From contig JACEUU010000002.1 of the NCBI GenBank assembly GCA_024998755.1, positions 416,045-480,044 on the forward strand: a DNA stretch of 64,000 nt, given 5' to 3'. Below the pieces are notes generated by a model, which saw only the letters and a program-made list of their open reading frames with translations, searched no databases and was not told the origin of the DNA. The stretch's first letter is position 1. Every line of letters begins with the position of its first letter. Below, one piece after another: positions 33,744 through 43,468 of the stretch. The stretch comes from Vampirovibrio sp. GTDB lineage: Bacteria > Cyanobacteriota > Vampirovibrionia > Vampirovibrionales > JAJTHC01. The position numbers and the translations under genes are program-made.

Positions 33744-34141
33744 TAATAAGTAAATTTTCTCTCTGAGCATTCAGGAAGAGAAGTGCTTGGTTTTTTTTGG
33801 AAGAAAAGACAACCTACTCCCAAAGCGGCTACGAGACCAACGATTATCAATGCTATAGAAGAACCTTGTTTTTTTTCAGGAGGCTTTACGTTATCTGGTT
33901 TTTTTTCACTTGTTGTTGTGGGACTCGTTGTTATGGGGGATGCGGGGGGTAACTCTTTTTTAAATACAGAGGCTTGTAAAACATTAATGGGGGTAGTGTT
34001 GTTATTTTCAATAGAACGATTATCTTTTGGGGCTAATGTAAGCAGGGAAGTTTCTTTTGGTAAAGTTTCAGGACGCATGTATTGTCCGAAAACTGGGTAA
34101 CTAGGATTCAAAGGGTATACGGAAGAAGAAGGTAGCATCAT
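33743..34141 (-). CDS. Small tail-anchored protein of unknown function
   Basis: 132 residues with two ATG codons at the start. Disordered N-terminal 85 residues rich in P, S, T and N, then a Lys-rich segment, one membrane segment (SSIALIIVGLVAALGVGCLFF, about 93-113) and a 19-residue tail ending ERKFTY. The stop is TAG, whose last base comes from the IS5 end. Without the IS the same position would read TAA, so the protein itself is unchanged. Confidence 0.6.
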   Translation of the reverse strand: MMLPSSSVYPLNPSYPVFGQYMRPETLPKETSLLTLAPKDNRSIENNNTTPINVLQASVFKKELPPASPITTSPTTTSEKKPDNVKPPEKKQGSSIALIIVGLVAALGVGCLFFQKKPSTSLPECSERKFTY

Positions 34142-34152
34142 AAATCTCTTTT

Positions 34153-34174
34153 CTTAACTTAACTTAACTTAACT
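34153..34174. repeat. CTTAA pentamer repeat
   Basis: Four tandem CTTAA units in the leader between the 34141 start codon and the shared 20-bp element. Possibly variable in length; no known role. Confidence 0.6.
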
Positions 34175-34183
34175 CTCACTACA

Positions 34184-34204
34184 TAGTCTGTAGCAGAAAG
34201 GTTT
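34184..34204 (-). promoter_or_regulatory. Leader sequence shared with 32561-32581
   Basis: TAGTCTGTAGCAGAAAGGTT as at 32561. Lies upstream of the small tail-anchored protein gene. Suggests that both genes are controlled in the same way or arose by duplication. Confidence 0.5.
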
Positions 34205-34377
34205 CAATCTTTTCATGTATTAATAAAAACAACCAGTATCAATAAATTGCTTTTATTAAGATAAATATTGTTACAATTGGCTTAAATGCTTCTGTTTCCA
34301 TGGCTTTTGATGTGGTCGTTTTTAAGCTATAATAAGCATTAATCTTATATTTTCAGCTTCAGAAAGTAGAACACCCT

Positions 34378-36966
34378 ATGATGATGGGTATTTCCCTTAC
34401 GCACCAAGCCAGCCGGTGGCAATACCGTGGTACCAACGCCCCAGATGTTGCTCTACCTCCTGCTTTTGTCGATGTCGTGGGTGGGTCTCCGTTAGTAGCC
34501 CGTCTGCTTTGGAACCGTGGCATTCAAACCATTGAACAAGCCAAAGCGTTTCTAGCCCCTGCTATTTTTGAAAATCTACTACCCGTAGAAGCTCTGCCAG
34601 ATGGTGATTTAGCTGTTGAACGTATCCAAACCGCCATTGAAAACCAAGAAGCTATCCTCGTTTTTGGCGATTTTGACGTCGATGGGATGACAGGCACTAG
34701 CATCTTTTACGAAACCCTCAAACGGCTAGGGGCAAAAGTCAGTTTTTACATTCCAGACCGTGCCAATGAAGGGCACGGTTTAAATGCCACGGCGTTAGTT
34801 CGGTTGGTTTCCACTAGAGGGCTAAAGCTAGTTATCACAACAGATACGGGTATTTCAAATTTCAATGAAATTAGTTTGCTCAAAAGCCTAAATGTGGATA
34901 CCGTGGTTACAGACCACCACGAATTACCTGAGAACTTACCGCCTTCGGTGGCTAATTGTAATCCGCAACGCTTGGCAGATGTGGATACCCATCCGCTGGG
35001 TGTGCTTTCGGGTGCGGGTGTGGCGTTTAAGGTATGTCAAGCTTTATACGATAATCTGCTTCCACCTGAAGAAGCCCTTGAGGCTACAGAACAATTGTTA
35101 GACCTTTGTGCCATCGGCTTAATTGCAGATATGGTGCCGTTGCGGGGAGAAAACCGTCCGTTGGTGCAGTTGGGGTTGAAACAGCTCCAAAAACGGCATC
35201 GATTAGGACTGTTTCATGTATTGGAACAAGCAGGCGTTGCTCCTGAAGCGGTTTTGAATGCTGAAACCGTGGGCTTTACGATTGGGCCTCGGCTCAATGC
35301 GTTGGGCAGGCTAGATAATGCCACAGAAGCCGTTGAATTGCTGACAACATCCGACCCTGAACGGGCGAAATCGTTAGCCATTCGGTTGGAAACGCTTAAC
35401 AAAAAACGGCAAGAATTATGCGAAAAAACGTTTCTTGAAGCGGAACAACATCTGCAAGCCACGGGTGGTATTGAAGGACGAAAAGCTATTATTTTGGCTA
35501 GCCCACAGTGGAATCCGGGGATTATTGGGATTGTCGCTTCTAGGCTAATTGAAAAATATCGGTTGCCTACGTTTATGATGGTGATTGAACAGGCGGAAAA
35601 CAAAGCCCGCTGTTCGGCTAGAAGTATTAAGGGGTTTCATTTAACAGAACAGTTAGAAAAGCTGAAGCATTATTTTCTCAATTTTGGCGGACACGCAGGG
35701 GCTGCGGGCTTTGCCTTATCCGCAGAAAAATTAGTCCCCTTTAAAGAAGACCTTTGGAAATTGGCGGGTAACGTGCTAACGGAAGAAGACATTCGCCCCA
35801 TTGTGGAAGTGGATTGTAACTTAAGCTTTGCCCAGTTGAACTTGGGGATGTTAGACTTATTAGCCAACTTACAACCCTTTGGCATGGAAAATCCTTCGCC
35901 CTTGTTTGTGTTGGAAAATATGCAGGTGGCTGCCCAACGCCCACTGGGCGAAAGTGGTAACCACTTAAAGCTCATGTTAAAACCAGCCCCTAATAGCCAT
36001 ACGGCTGTAAAAGGCGAACTGGCTCATGTAGAAGCGTTGGTGTGGAAATGCGGGGCGGAATTTCGGTTAGACCCCACGGAAACGTATCATTTTATTGTAA
36101 CCATTGAAAAAAATGGCTACGAACGAGGCACACCGGTGCAGGCCATTGTAAAAGATGTCAAACTGGCGAATCAAAAAATCGCCACTATTCACGAAACCGT
36201 TCAACAGCACCAGAAATCCACCGAAAAACCGTTGGGCTTAATGCCCGAAACAGGGATTTCTGCTACTAAAATGGGCGTGAAAAATGGGGGCTTTTCAAGC
36301 AATGGGGCTTCGCTGGTGTGGGTTGACCATCGAAATCGTCCGAATTTGCGGGAATATGCTTCGCAATTGTTATTACCTTCCCCTGAAAATGTTGATTCCA
36401 CATTGGTTTACAGTGAAGGTAAAGCCCCCAATATTCCCTTGCTTAACCCACAATCGATTGTTTCTCGGGATTCACTGCGTTCAGCCGATGCGTTGTTGTT
36501 GTGGGATGTTCCGCCTTCCTCTGAAGCGTTAGCTCAGTTGCTGAAAGGGGTTTCCCCGAAAACGGTTCATGTGCTGGGGGGTAAATACCAAGAAGTGCCT
36601 GTACGGTTACCGTTAGCTATGTTTTTAAAGGGGTTTTACCAAGGATTAGCAGTTTTAACACAAGGCAACCCAACGGGAACAATTGACTTAACCACGTTAG
36701 AAAGTAGATTTGCGACCGTGCGTACGGTGGTATTATTAGCACTAGGCTTGTTGCAACAATTAGGGTGTTTATCGGCAGTTGTTACAGGTGAAGCAGTAAC
36801 AATTAGGTTGAAAATGCCCCCGGCCAATGCGGATTTAGACGTAGGTAGTTTTACTGAAACTCCCTTGGTTCAAGCGTTTACCGTGTTGCAAGAATCTGTG
36901 GCGGCGTTTCGTCAGCAGGTGTTGGCATTGCCCGCTTCGCAAGATTTTTCCGGCTTATTACGGTAA
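34378..36966 (+). CDS. recJ: Single-stranded-DNA-specific exonuclease RecJ, long form
   Basis: 5'-3' ssDNA exonuclease of recombination and mismatch repair. The DHH core has FGDFDVDGMTGTSI (motif I), VITTDTGISN, VTDHHELPENLP (DHH motif III), GAGVAFKVCQ and LCAIGLIADMVPL. The DHHA1 domain has NPGIIGIVASRLIEKY and FGGHAGAAGFALS. An OB-type domain follows near 500-600. At 862 residues it is about 290 longer than E. coli RecJ; the extra C-terminal part has no recognised domain. Such long forms are known in Cyanobacteria and Deinococcus. Begins with three ATG codons. Confidence 0.95.
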   Translation: MMMGISLTHQASRWQYRGTNAPDVALPPAFVDVVGGSPLVARLLWNRGIQTIEQAKAFLAPAIFENLLPVEALPDGDLAVERIQTAIENQEAILVFGDFDVDGMTGTSIFYETLKRLGAKVSFYIPDRANEGHGLNATALVRLVSTRGLKLVITTDTGISNFNEISLLKSLNVDTVVTDHHELPENLPPSVANCNPQRLADVDTHPLGVLSGAGVAFKVCQALYDNLLPPEEALEATEQLLDLCAIGLIADMVPLRGENRPLVQLGLKQLQKRHRLGLFHVLEQAGVAPEAVLNAETVGFTIGPRLNALGRLDNATEAVELLTTSDPERAKSLAIRLETLNKKRQELCEKTFLEAEQHLQATGGIEGRKAIILASPQWNPGIIGIVASRLIEKYRLPTFMMVIEQAENKARCSARSIKGFHLTEQLEKLKHYFLNFGGHAGAAGFALSAEKLVPFKEDLWKLAGNVLTEEDIRPIVEVDCNLSFAQLNLGMLDLLANLQPFGMENPSPLFVLENMQVAAQRPLGESGNHLKLMLKPAPNSHTAVKGELAHVEALVWKCGAEFRLDPTETYHFIVTIEKNGYERGTPVQAIVKDVKLANQKIATIHETVQQHQKSTEKPLGLMPETGISATKMGVKNGGFSSNGASLVWVDHRNRPNLREYASQLLLPSPENVDSTLVYSEGKAPNIPLLNPQSIVSRDSLRSADALLLWDVPPSSEALAQLLKGVSPKTVHVLGGKYQEVPVRLPLAMFLKGFYQGLAVLTQGNPTGTIDLTTLESRFATVRTVVLLALGLLQQLGCLSAVVTGEAVTIRLKMPPANADLDVGSFTETPLVQAFTVLQESVAAFRQQVLALPASQDFSGLLR

Positions 36967-37086
36967 AAACTGTCAGGCGGTAAAGGGTTGAATATAGCAT
37001 CTTGCTATTAGCGTGTGTTTTGTATAGGCTAATAGGAGTAGTTACACCATGCTTTTAGGTTTCTCAACAGGAGACGAACTTATACA

Positions 37087-37662
37087 ATGACGGCTTCCGC
37101 AATTCCTTCTTCATTACCTGAACTTCAAACAAAAACTGAACTGATTCAAGAACTTTCAGTGGCGGTTCGCAACATTCCTGATTACCCAAAACCAGGTATT
37201 TTATTTAAAGATATTACCACCGTTATTGGCGATGCTCGGTTGTTTAAAGCTACGCTAGATTTAATGACAGAACAGTTAAAGCACTTAGCACCTGTTATTG
37301 TGGTGGGTATTGAAGCGAGAGGCTTTATTTTTGGGGCTCCGTTGGCGGAACGATTGAATGCAGGCTTTGTGCCCATTCGTAAAAAAGGTAAATTACCAGG
37401 TAAAACCATTAGCTACAATTATGCGTTAGAATATGGGGTAGACACCATTCAAATTCATGAAGGGGCTATTCCTTCAGGGGCTCGGGTTTTAATTGTAGAT
37501 GATTTATTGGCTACTGGGGGAACCGCTGCCGCTGCTGCTGAATTAGTGCAACAGGCCGGTGGTGTGGTTGTTGGTTATGGCTTTATGATTGAGCTGGATT
37601 TTTTAGAAGGTCGTAAAATGTTACCGTCTAACATTCCTGTAGAATCATTATTGCACTACTAA
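37087..37662 (+). CDS. apt: Adenine phosphoribosyltransferase
   Basis: Purine salvage: adenine plus PRPP to AMP. 191 residues. The family start IPDYPKPGILFKDIT is at about residue 31, with VVGIEARGFIFGAPLA and the PRPP loop VLIVDDLLATGGTAAAA. It has about 20 extra N-terminal residues before the conserved part. 120 nt after recJ and 9 nt before the convergent amidohydrolase gene. Confidence 0.96.
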   Translation: MTASAIPSSLPELQTKTELIQELSVAVRNIPDYPKPGILFKDITTVIGDARLFKATLDLMTEQLKHLAPVIVVGIEARGFIFGAPLAERLNAGFVPIRKKGKLPGKTISYNYALEYGVDTIQIHEGAIPSGARVLIVDDLLATGGTAAAAAELVQQAGGVVVGYGFMIELDFLEGRKMLPSNIPVESLLHY

Positions 37663-37671
37663 AATAATCGT

Positions 37672-38985
37672 TTAGCTACTTATACCTCCGACAATTACCT
37701 GCGTGGGTTTTTGGGCTGAATTTAACACCGATTCTAACAACGCTTCTGGGCTTAATTCTTCAAGTTGTTGCGGTACTTGCCAAACAGCAATATCTGCCCA
37801 AGTGCCTTCGGTTAATTCCCCTACTTGCCCAGCTAAGCCTAAGGCTTTCGCTCCATTGAGGGTTGCCATTACCAATAAGGCTTCCCACGTTAGCCAAGGG
37901 TAAGCTAGCTTTAACGCCTGTAATTCCAACCGCATATCCAACACCGTAGGGTTTGGTAAGCTAACATGGGCATCCGTGCCAATAGCGATACTTAAGGTAG
38001 GATGCCACAACAGCAGTTCATTGACCATTTTTTTGTGCAGAAACTGATTGCTACGAGGGCAAGTAATAAGGCTAACCCCCGAATTAGCCAGTTGTTCCGC
38101 CTGTTCAATAGAAAGTTCTAGCCCATGCACGACCGAAAGGGTTGGCTGTAATAAATCAAACGCTGCCAAGGAAGCTACAATATCTTCAGGACAAGGTAAG
38201 ACTGGCTGAAACGCTTTCCCTAAAAGGGTTTGATGAACCTTGTCAATGCTATTTTCTTCAGGGTTTATTGCTGTTTTTTGATAGTAAGCCACTTCTTCGG
38301 TGCTTTCTAACAAGTGGGTTTGCCAAATGGTTTGTTTCTCATCAGCCAACAATCCTTGATGCAACGCTTGCCATGCCTGTAGGCTCACATTATACGGGCT
38401 ATGCGGTGAAAGTCCTAGTTGTGTTCTATTTACAATCGCATCCGGAAAAGAATTTAAATAGAAAATAGCACCATGATAAGCATTTTGCAACGATTCTAAT
38501 TTCTCCAAAGAAACATCGCTGCTCGGGTGAAACCATTCCAACCACCATATGCTTCGTATGGGGGGTAGTTTATACAAGGCAATTAACGCAACCGAAAGTT
38601 CTCGAACCGTTGAAGCAATAGTGGTAGTACCCGAAGCCAGTGCTTCTTCAAAGCCTTGTAGAATAACGGCTTGTACATCTTCAACTGCTCGGCTAGCGTT
38701 TACCACACTCAGTAACCAATCGCCCATAGATTCTTCCGCTAGAAGCGGTAGGGCATTACCCGTTGAAAGTTCCAGGTGGGCATGGGCATTTACAAAACCG
38801 GGTAAGGCTATTTTACCTTTAGCTTTCTTGCGCAGTGCCTTTTTACTAGCGGGAATATGAACAATGCCCGTAATACGACCGTCATTATCCCATATTATTT
38901 CTTGCCAAGCTTCAATAATTTGTTCAGTACCCACACAGGCCCATTCCACTGCTATAGATTGATTGGTTGAATGGGTTGTCATCAC
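37672..38985 (-). CDS. Amidohydrolase family protein (possible aminodeoxyfutalosine deaminase type)
   Basis: Metal-dependent deaminase or hydrolase of the ATZ/TRZ-SsnA group, 437 residues. Metal and substrate residues: GFVNAHAHLELS (HxH), GLSPHSPYNVS (His), TIWQTHLLESTEE (His, Glu) and IGTDAHVSLPNP (Asp). The C-terminal beta domain ends with GTWADIAVWQV. HAHLELS resembles aminofutalosine deaminases of the menaquinone futalosine route, but no mqn gene is in the window, so the substrate is uncertain. It is divergent from the pxpA-like gene. Confidence 0.82.
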   Translation of the reverse strand: MMTTHSTNQSIAVEWACVGTEQIIEAWQEIIWDNDGRITGIVHIPASKKALRKKAKGKIALPGFVNAHAHLELSTGNALPLLAEESMGDWLLSVVNASRAVEDVQAVILQGFEEALASGTTTIASTVRELSVALIALYKLPPIRSIWWLEWFHPSSDVSLEKLESLQNAYHGAIFYLNSFPDAIVNRTQLGLSPHSPYNVSLQAWQALHQGLLADEKQTIWQTHLLESTEEVAYYQKTAINPEENSIDKVHQTLLGKAFQPVLPCPEDIVASLAAFDLLQPTLSVVHGLELSIEQAEQLANSGVSLITCPRSNQFLHKKMVNELLLWHPTLSIAIGTDAHVSLPNPTVLDMRLELQALKLAYPWLTWEALLVMATLNGAKALGLAGQVGELTEGTWADIAVWQVPQQLEELSPEALLESVLNSAQKPTQVIVGGISS

Positions 38986-39078
38986 CGCATTAAAATCCTT
39001 TCACCGCATTCGCTGTTTTTCTATTATAATAGCATTATCTTTGAATCCTTCAACCTTTTACAGAAAAGTCTCATTACA

Positions 39079-40029
39079 ATGATGTCATCTAAACCCGTTC
39101 ACTATAGTTCTGCTTTGTTACGAAGCAAAAATAAATCCGTCAAACTACCCATGAATATTAAAAGTACGATTGATTTAAATACGGATTTAGGTCAAGCTAG
39201 AGACATGGCGTTTTTTGATTCTGAAGCCGGTGAAACCCTGCTAAGTAGTGTTAGTTCTGTTAATTTACCTTGCTTTGTGCATGATGGCGTACCGTCTGAA
39301 ATTTTGACCCTGGCTGTTAAAGCAAAAGCTCATCATTGTACGCTAGGGGCCCACGTTGCTTACCCAGACCCCATGAGCTTGGGCTACGACGCCCGCGATA
39401 TTTCACCCGAATCTTTAAAACACTGGATTTTAGTTCAATTAGGTGCGTTGCAAGCCCTACTAAAAACAGAACAGTTAGATATTGAACAAGTACGCCCACA
39501 TGGGGCATTATACCTTGCTATGTTTGAAAATGAAGCCATAGCCAAAGCCGTTGTTGAAGCCGTACAAACCTTTGATGTTTGGTTGCCCATTATTATGCCA
39601 GCAGGTGCTATAACTGAAAAACTAATGCGTGAAACTAATGCTATTATTTCGCCAGAATATTTACTAGGTAGACGCTACAATGCTTCTGGTTTATTGGAAT
39701 TAGGTGGAGCAACCGCTTCAAGTAGTGGTGGAAGAAATGCTCAATCTGAATGGTTGAATGGGTCTGCTACAGCGGAACAGATTAAGCAGTTGTTAACAAA
39801 AAAATCCGTTACATCCGTTTCGGGAACTGAATTAACCTACGCCTTTAAAACCCTTCATATTAGCCCTGCTATGCCTGATGTTAACTGGGTAGCAGAAAAA
39901 GTGCAAGAACTGGCTGATACCCTTGTACCACTTGCATTAGTGGGTATTGCCGAAAGTGGTTGGGTACAAGCGTTTAATGATAGACGGGAAGAGGCAGGCG
40001 ATGGTAAACTGCTATGGGAAGACTACTAA
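39079..40029 (+). CDS. pxpA: LamB/YcsF family protein (5-oxoprolinase subunit A)
   Basis: Family of PxpA, which with PxpB and PxpC hydrolyses 5-oxoproline. Motifs: STIDLNTDLGQARD, ILTLAVKAKAHHCTLGAHVAYPD, VRPHGALYLAM and ISPEYLLGRRYNASG. The PxpB/C partners are absent nearby. Length about 316 residues against the usual 250; a start at 39151 (MNIKSTIDL) would bring it nearer the family start, while ATGATG at 39079 gives a longer N-terminus. The second half (GGATASSSGGRNAQ) departs from typical YcsF, so activity is uncertain. Confidence 0.82.
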   Translation: MMSSKPVHYSSALLRSKNKSVKLPMNIKSTIDLNTDLGQARDMAFFDSEAGETLLSSVSSVNLPCFVHDGVPSEILTLAVKAKAHHCTLGAHVAYPDPMSLGYDARDISPESLKHWILVQLGALQALLKTEQLDIEQVRPHGALYLAMFENEAIAKAVVEAVQTFDVWLPIIMPAGAITEKLMRETNAIISPEYLLGRRYNASGLLELGGATASSSGGRNAQSEWLNGSATAEQIKQLLTKKSVTSVSGTELTYAFKTLHISPAMPDVNWVAEKVQELADTLVPLALVGIAESGWVQAFNDRREEAGDGKLLWEDY

Positions 40030-40097
40030 ATTATTAACAAAGTAAAGCTTATCCTAAAGAATACTGCCTTCCTTGCCGATACAGATGCTAATAGTGT

Positions 40098-40114
40098 GCG
40101 TGAACGCTTCACGC
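40098..40114. promoter_or_regulatory. Perfect short inverted repeat
   Basis: GCGTGAACGCTTCACGC, seven paired bases around CGC, lies 37 nt before the pilin-like gene start. Could be an operator or simply a hairpin in the leader; not assignable. Confidence 0.3.
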
Positions 40115-40150
40115 TAGATTTTAGTACCTTTCCATGTAGGGGCTCTTTCA

Positions 40151-40783
40151 ATGTCAATAACAAACAAGCTTTCCTCAACCATTAAACGGTCGTTTCACCA
40201 ACGTTGCCACAAGGGTAATGCGTTAATTATTACTATATCAATCTTGTTATTAGCTACGGCTCAAATGTTGTTTATGGGGTTAATTACTTCTTCAACCACA
40301 ACAGATGAAGGGCTTTTGGCAGGGCAAAACGCCGAAGTAAAAGACGCCTTAAATCTAGGTTTTATTGATATTGAAAATAGAATTAACATGGCGTTAAATA
40401 ATGGGGCTACCCCCGCACAAATTAGTGATGATTTTCAATTACCTTGGGTAGGTGTACAAGGAAGGTGTGTGCCTTCTTTCAGAAGAGACTCTACTAATTT
40501 AGCCACTATTCTACCTAGTAGTGCAATCAATTGCCCTTTTGAACGCGTTGGAGATGTACCGTTTAACACATTAATGGACAGCCGATTAGCCATAGAAGCG
40601 GTACGCCCTGGTGCTACAGCTACAGACCCTATGGTTGTAGCCGTTCAGCCACCGCTAGACAGATATACTGATATTAGCGTTTACTTAGCAAGGCCACCCC
40701 AAGGTAAAAGCTATACCTTTGAAGCCAGAGCAATTGGTAGAGGCGTGAATATAACGATTCAGAAACAAGTCTTATTTAATTAA
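40151..40783 (+). CDS. PilX-like minor pilin candidate
   Basis: 210 residues. The N-terminus has a basic stretch, then KGNALIITISILLLATAQML, the layout of the PilX N-terminal domain of type IV pilus minor pilins (basic residues, G, then a hydrophobic helix). Two cysteines (GRCVPSF and INCPFE) could form a disulfide. The rest is a soluble extracytoplasmic domain. No Glu at the fifth position after the Gly, so it is not a typical cleaved pilin. No other pilus genes are adjacent. Confidence 0.55.
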   Translation: MSITNKLSSTIKRSFHQRCHKGNALIITISILLLATAQMLFMGLITSSTTTDEGLLAGQNAEVKDALNLGFIDIENRINMALNNGATPAQISDDFQLPWVGVQGRCVPSFRRDSTNLATILPSSAINCPFERVGDVPFNTLMDSRLAIEAVRPGATATDPMVVAVQPPLDRYTDISVYLARPPQGKSYTFEARAIGRGVNITIQKQVLFN

Positions 40784-40806
40784 TACACTAATACCAGCCC
40801 AGTATG

Positions 40807-41790
40807 TTAACGCATTAACGAAAGCATCAAGGCTTTCTGGGCATGATGCCTATTTTCAGCTTGCTCAAAAATCCACTGGGCATTGGCTTCTACCACGGCG
40901 TGCGTAATTTCTTCATTACGATGAGCGGGTAAGCAATGCATTACAATGGCATGGCTCTGGGCTTTTGCCATCAGTGCAGAATTGACTTGAAAATCTGTAA
41001 AGCGAAGTTGACGTTCAAAATTTTCGGCTTCTTTCCCCATACTGGTGAATACGTCGGTGTATACCACATCGGCAACGGTTATGGCATAATCCACATCAGG
41101 GATAAATAAAACCGTTGCCCCTGTTACTTGCCCAACAGCTTGAGCATCTGCCAATAAAGCAGCATCTGGCGGAAAATCTAACGGGCCACAAAGGGTTATA
41201 TTAACACCCGCTAATGCACAGGCTTCCATTAAGCTGAGAGCCACATTGTTCTGAACATCGCCCACAAAAACGACGGTTTTACCCGCTACAGAACCAAAAC
41301 AATCTTGAATGGTTAACAAATCTGCCAAGGCTTGGCAAGGGTGATGCCCCGCACTAAGGGCATTAACCACGGGAATAGTTGACCATTCAGCTAATTCCGC
41401 AATTTCAGCATCATTCAAATGCCGAATCACAATGGCATCAACGTATCTACTTAGTGTGCGTGCCACATCAGGAATGGCTTCTCTCACACCCAACCCAATT
41501 TCTTCTTTTTTAACGAAGATGGTATTCACGCCTAAATCAACCAGTGCAGTTTCAAAGCTAAGGCGGGTACGGCAACTAGGCTGTTCAAAATAGAGCATAG
41601 CGTGCTGCCCATCCAGAAACCGATGCGGTGTTTTTGCTTTTTTGAGTTGCTTTAAGGCTTTAGCCAACGCCAGTAACTGATTCACCTCAGTAGCCGATAA
41701 ATCCGTCATTTTCAGGATAGACCGCCCTTTGAGCGTATCAGGTATTAAGTGTTGTAGGGTGTGATCAGGTTGGCAGGTAGTGGTTAGCAT
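40807..41790 (-). CDS. argF: Ornithine carbamoyltransferase
   Basis: Sixth step of arginine synthesis: ornithine plus carbamoyl phosphate to citrulline. 327 residues. OTC-specific signatures: HHPCQALADLLTI, the FTSMGKEAE loop and MHCLPAHRNEEIT. The carbamoyl-phosphate loop reads YFEQPSCRTRLSFE. The usual form is FEKPSTRTR, so Lys is replaced by Gln and Thr by Cys while the Ser and both Arg are kept. Follows argG by 60 nt on the same strand. Confidence 0.95.
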   Translation of the reverse strand: MLTTTCQPDHTLQHLIPDTLKGRSILKMTDLSATEVNQLLALAKALKQLKKAKTPHRFLDGQHAMLYFEQPSCRTRLSFETALVDLGVNTIFVKKEEIGLGVREAIPDVARTLSRYVDAIVIRHLNDAEIAELAEWSTIPVVNALSAGHHPCQALADLLTIQDCFGSVAGKTVVFVGDVQNNVALSLMEACALAGVNITLCGPLDFPPDAALLADAQAVGQVTGATVLFIPDVDYAITVADVVYTDVFTSMGKEAENFERQLRFTDFQVNSALMAKAQSHAIVMHCLPAHRNEEITHAVVEANAQWIFEQAENRHHAQKALMLSLMR

Positions 41791-41850
41791 GGTGGTATTT
41801 ATCCCTTTTGTTGTATAATTACGACTATTGTACTAAATATGGAAAGATAA

Positions 41851-43095
41851 TTAAACCCCTACTAACGCTTGACGCTTCTGAGCCTTTAATGCCCGCACTT
41901 GGGTAGAAAGCCCGTATAGGTTAATAAAGCCTGCTGCGTCTGCATGATTAAACAAATCGCCCGTGGCAAAACTAGCAAGGTCTTCATCATACAAACTATA
42001 GGGCGAAGTCGTTCCAGCTGGAATAATGTTGCCCTTGTAAAGCTTCAACTTCACTTCACCCGTAACCACCGTTTGTGTACTATCCACAAACGCTGAAAGG
42101 GCTTCTCTCAAGGGGCTGAACCAATCTCCGTTATAAGTCATTTGGGCAAACTGTAAGGCAATTTGTTGCTTATATGAATAAGTTGCTCTATCTAAACAAA
42201 GATGTTCCAACTGGGCATGGGCTTTGTACAGCAACGCCCCACCGGGGGTTTCATACACCCCTCTGGATTTCATCCCTACTAGCCTGTTTTCCACCATATC
42301 CACCAAGCCTACGCCATGTTTAGACCCTAACGCGTTCAGAGTTTTTAACAGGGAAATAGGGTCTAGTTTTTTGCCATTCACATGGGTTGGCACACCTTGT
42401 TCAAAGCCAATCGCTACGATTTCGGCTTCATTGGGGGTTTGTTCTAACACCGTGGTTAGTTGCAAAATATGCGGATAATCTGGGGCTTGGGCAGGATTTT
42501 CTAAGTCCAACCCTTCATGGGAAAGATGCCAAATGTTTTCGTCTCTGCTATAGCTTTGTTCTACCCGAAATGGCAAATGAATGCCCCGTTCGTGCAGATA
42601 AGCCATTGCATCATCTCGGGAAGCAATATCCCAAATCCGCCATGGGGCGATAATCGGTAGGTGCGGAGCAAACGCTTTAAATGCCAATTCAAACCGAACT
42701 TGGTCGTTTCCTTTGCCTGTTGCTCCGTGGCAAATGGCGTCAGCTCCTTCGGCTACGGCTACTTCTGCCAAGCGTTTACCAATCAGTGGACGTGCCATAG
42801 ACGTACCCAGCAGATATTCACCTTCATAGATGGCGTGGGCTTTGAGGGTGGGGTAAACGTATTCTGTAATGAAGACTTCGGTTAAGTCTTCAACAATTAG
42901 CTTCGTTGCCCCTGTTGATTTTGCTCGAAGTTGCATGGCGTCTGATTCTTCAGCCGTTAACTGCCCCACATTGGCACAGTACGCAATAATTTCGGCTTGC
43001 GGGTAGTTTTCTTTTAGCCACGGAATAATGGTGGTTGTATCTAGCCCACCCGAATAGGCGAGTAATATTTTATGATAGATTGCTGTTGTAGCCAT
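41851..43095 (-). CDS. argG: Argininosuccinate synthase
   Basis: Seventh step of arginine synthesis: ATP-dependent joining of citrulline and aspartate. 414 residues. N-terminal ATP loop [19 protein letters not shown], then [32 protein letters not shown] and [16 protein letters not shown] are all typical. Likely cotranscribed with argF, placing two consecutive enzymes together. A GTAGGGG-type repeat lies immediately upstream (43116-43182). Confidence 0.97.
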   Translation of the reverse strand: MATTAIYHKILLAYSGGLDTTTIIPWLKENYPQAEIIAYCANVGQLTAEESDAMQLRAKSTGATKLIVEDLTEVFITEYVYPTLKAHAIYEGEYLLGTSMARPLIGKRLAEVAVAEGADAICHGATGKGNDQVRFELAFKAFAPHLPIIAPWRIWDIASRDDAMAYLHERGIHLPFRVEQSYSRDENIWHLSHEGLDLENPAQAPDYPHILQLTTVLEQTPNEAEIVAIGFEQGVPTHVNGKKLDPISLLKTLNALGSKHGVGLVDMVENRLVGMKSRGVYETPGGALLYKAHAQLEHLCLDRATYSYKQQIALQFAQMTYNGDWFSPLREALSAFVDSTQTVVTGEVKLKLYKGNIIPAGTTSPYSLYDEDLASFATGDLFNHADAAGFINLYGLSTQVRALKAQKRQALVGV

Positions 43096-43115
43096 GATGT
43101 TGTTGAATCTTTCTA

Positions 43116-43182
43116 TGTAGGGGCGGATTGCATCCGCCCGTTTTACTATTATGTTGCGGGTCGATGCAATCGACCCCTACAG
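43116..43182. repeat. GTAGGGG dispersed inverted repeat
   Basis: GTAGGGGCGGATTGCATCCG-type palindrome followed by GGGTCGATGCAATCGACCC and CCCCTAC. It overlaps the last codons of the CDGSH gene and supplies its TAG stop. A half unit occurs at 43441-43465. Confidence 0.7.
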
Positions 43183-43425
43183 GTTTATATGCGAACCATC
43201 ACAGAATGGGGCGGTGTTGGTTCGCTTGCATCGGCAAAGCGTACAAGTTTCAGGCTGGTCTGTAATTTTCATTATTGTTGGGCGAAATGTGGTACCTTTG
43301 TGTGCACCGTCGCAAAAAACACCGTCTGCACTGAGCCCACAACTACACCAAGCGTAATTACCAACAGGTAGGGTGTGTTCTTCAGGACTGGCGGCGAAAC
43401 AATGGGGTAGATAGGGGGTAGACAT
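43177..43425 (-). CDS. Double CDGSH iron-sulfur domain protein
   Basis: 82 residues with two CDGSH-type 2Fe-2S binding motifs: WCSCGLSADGVFCDGAH and CRCKRTNTAPFCDGSH (three Cys and one His each). Small proteins of this kind carry labile clusters and are linked to redox or iron handling. The last three residues and the stop come from the dispersed repeat at 43116-43182. Confidence 0.88.
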   Translation of the reverse strand: MSTPYLPHCFAASPEEHTLPVGNYAWCSCGLSADGVFCDGAHKGTTFRPTIMKITDQPETCTLCRCKRTNTAPFCDGSHINL

Positions 43426-43468
43426 AATTAAGGTTCCTTGTAGGGGCGGATTGCACCTGCTCGCTGAT

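Noticed and set aside
40807-41790. Aspartate carbamoyltransferase instead of ArgF
   Set aside because: HCLP and SMGKE motifs are specific for ornithine carbamoyltransferase, and argG is adjacent.
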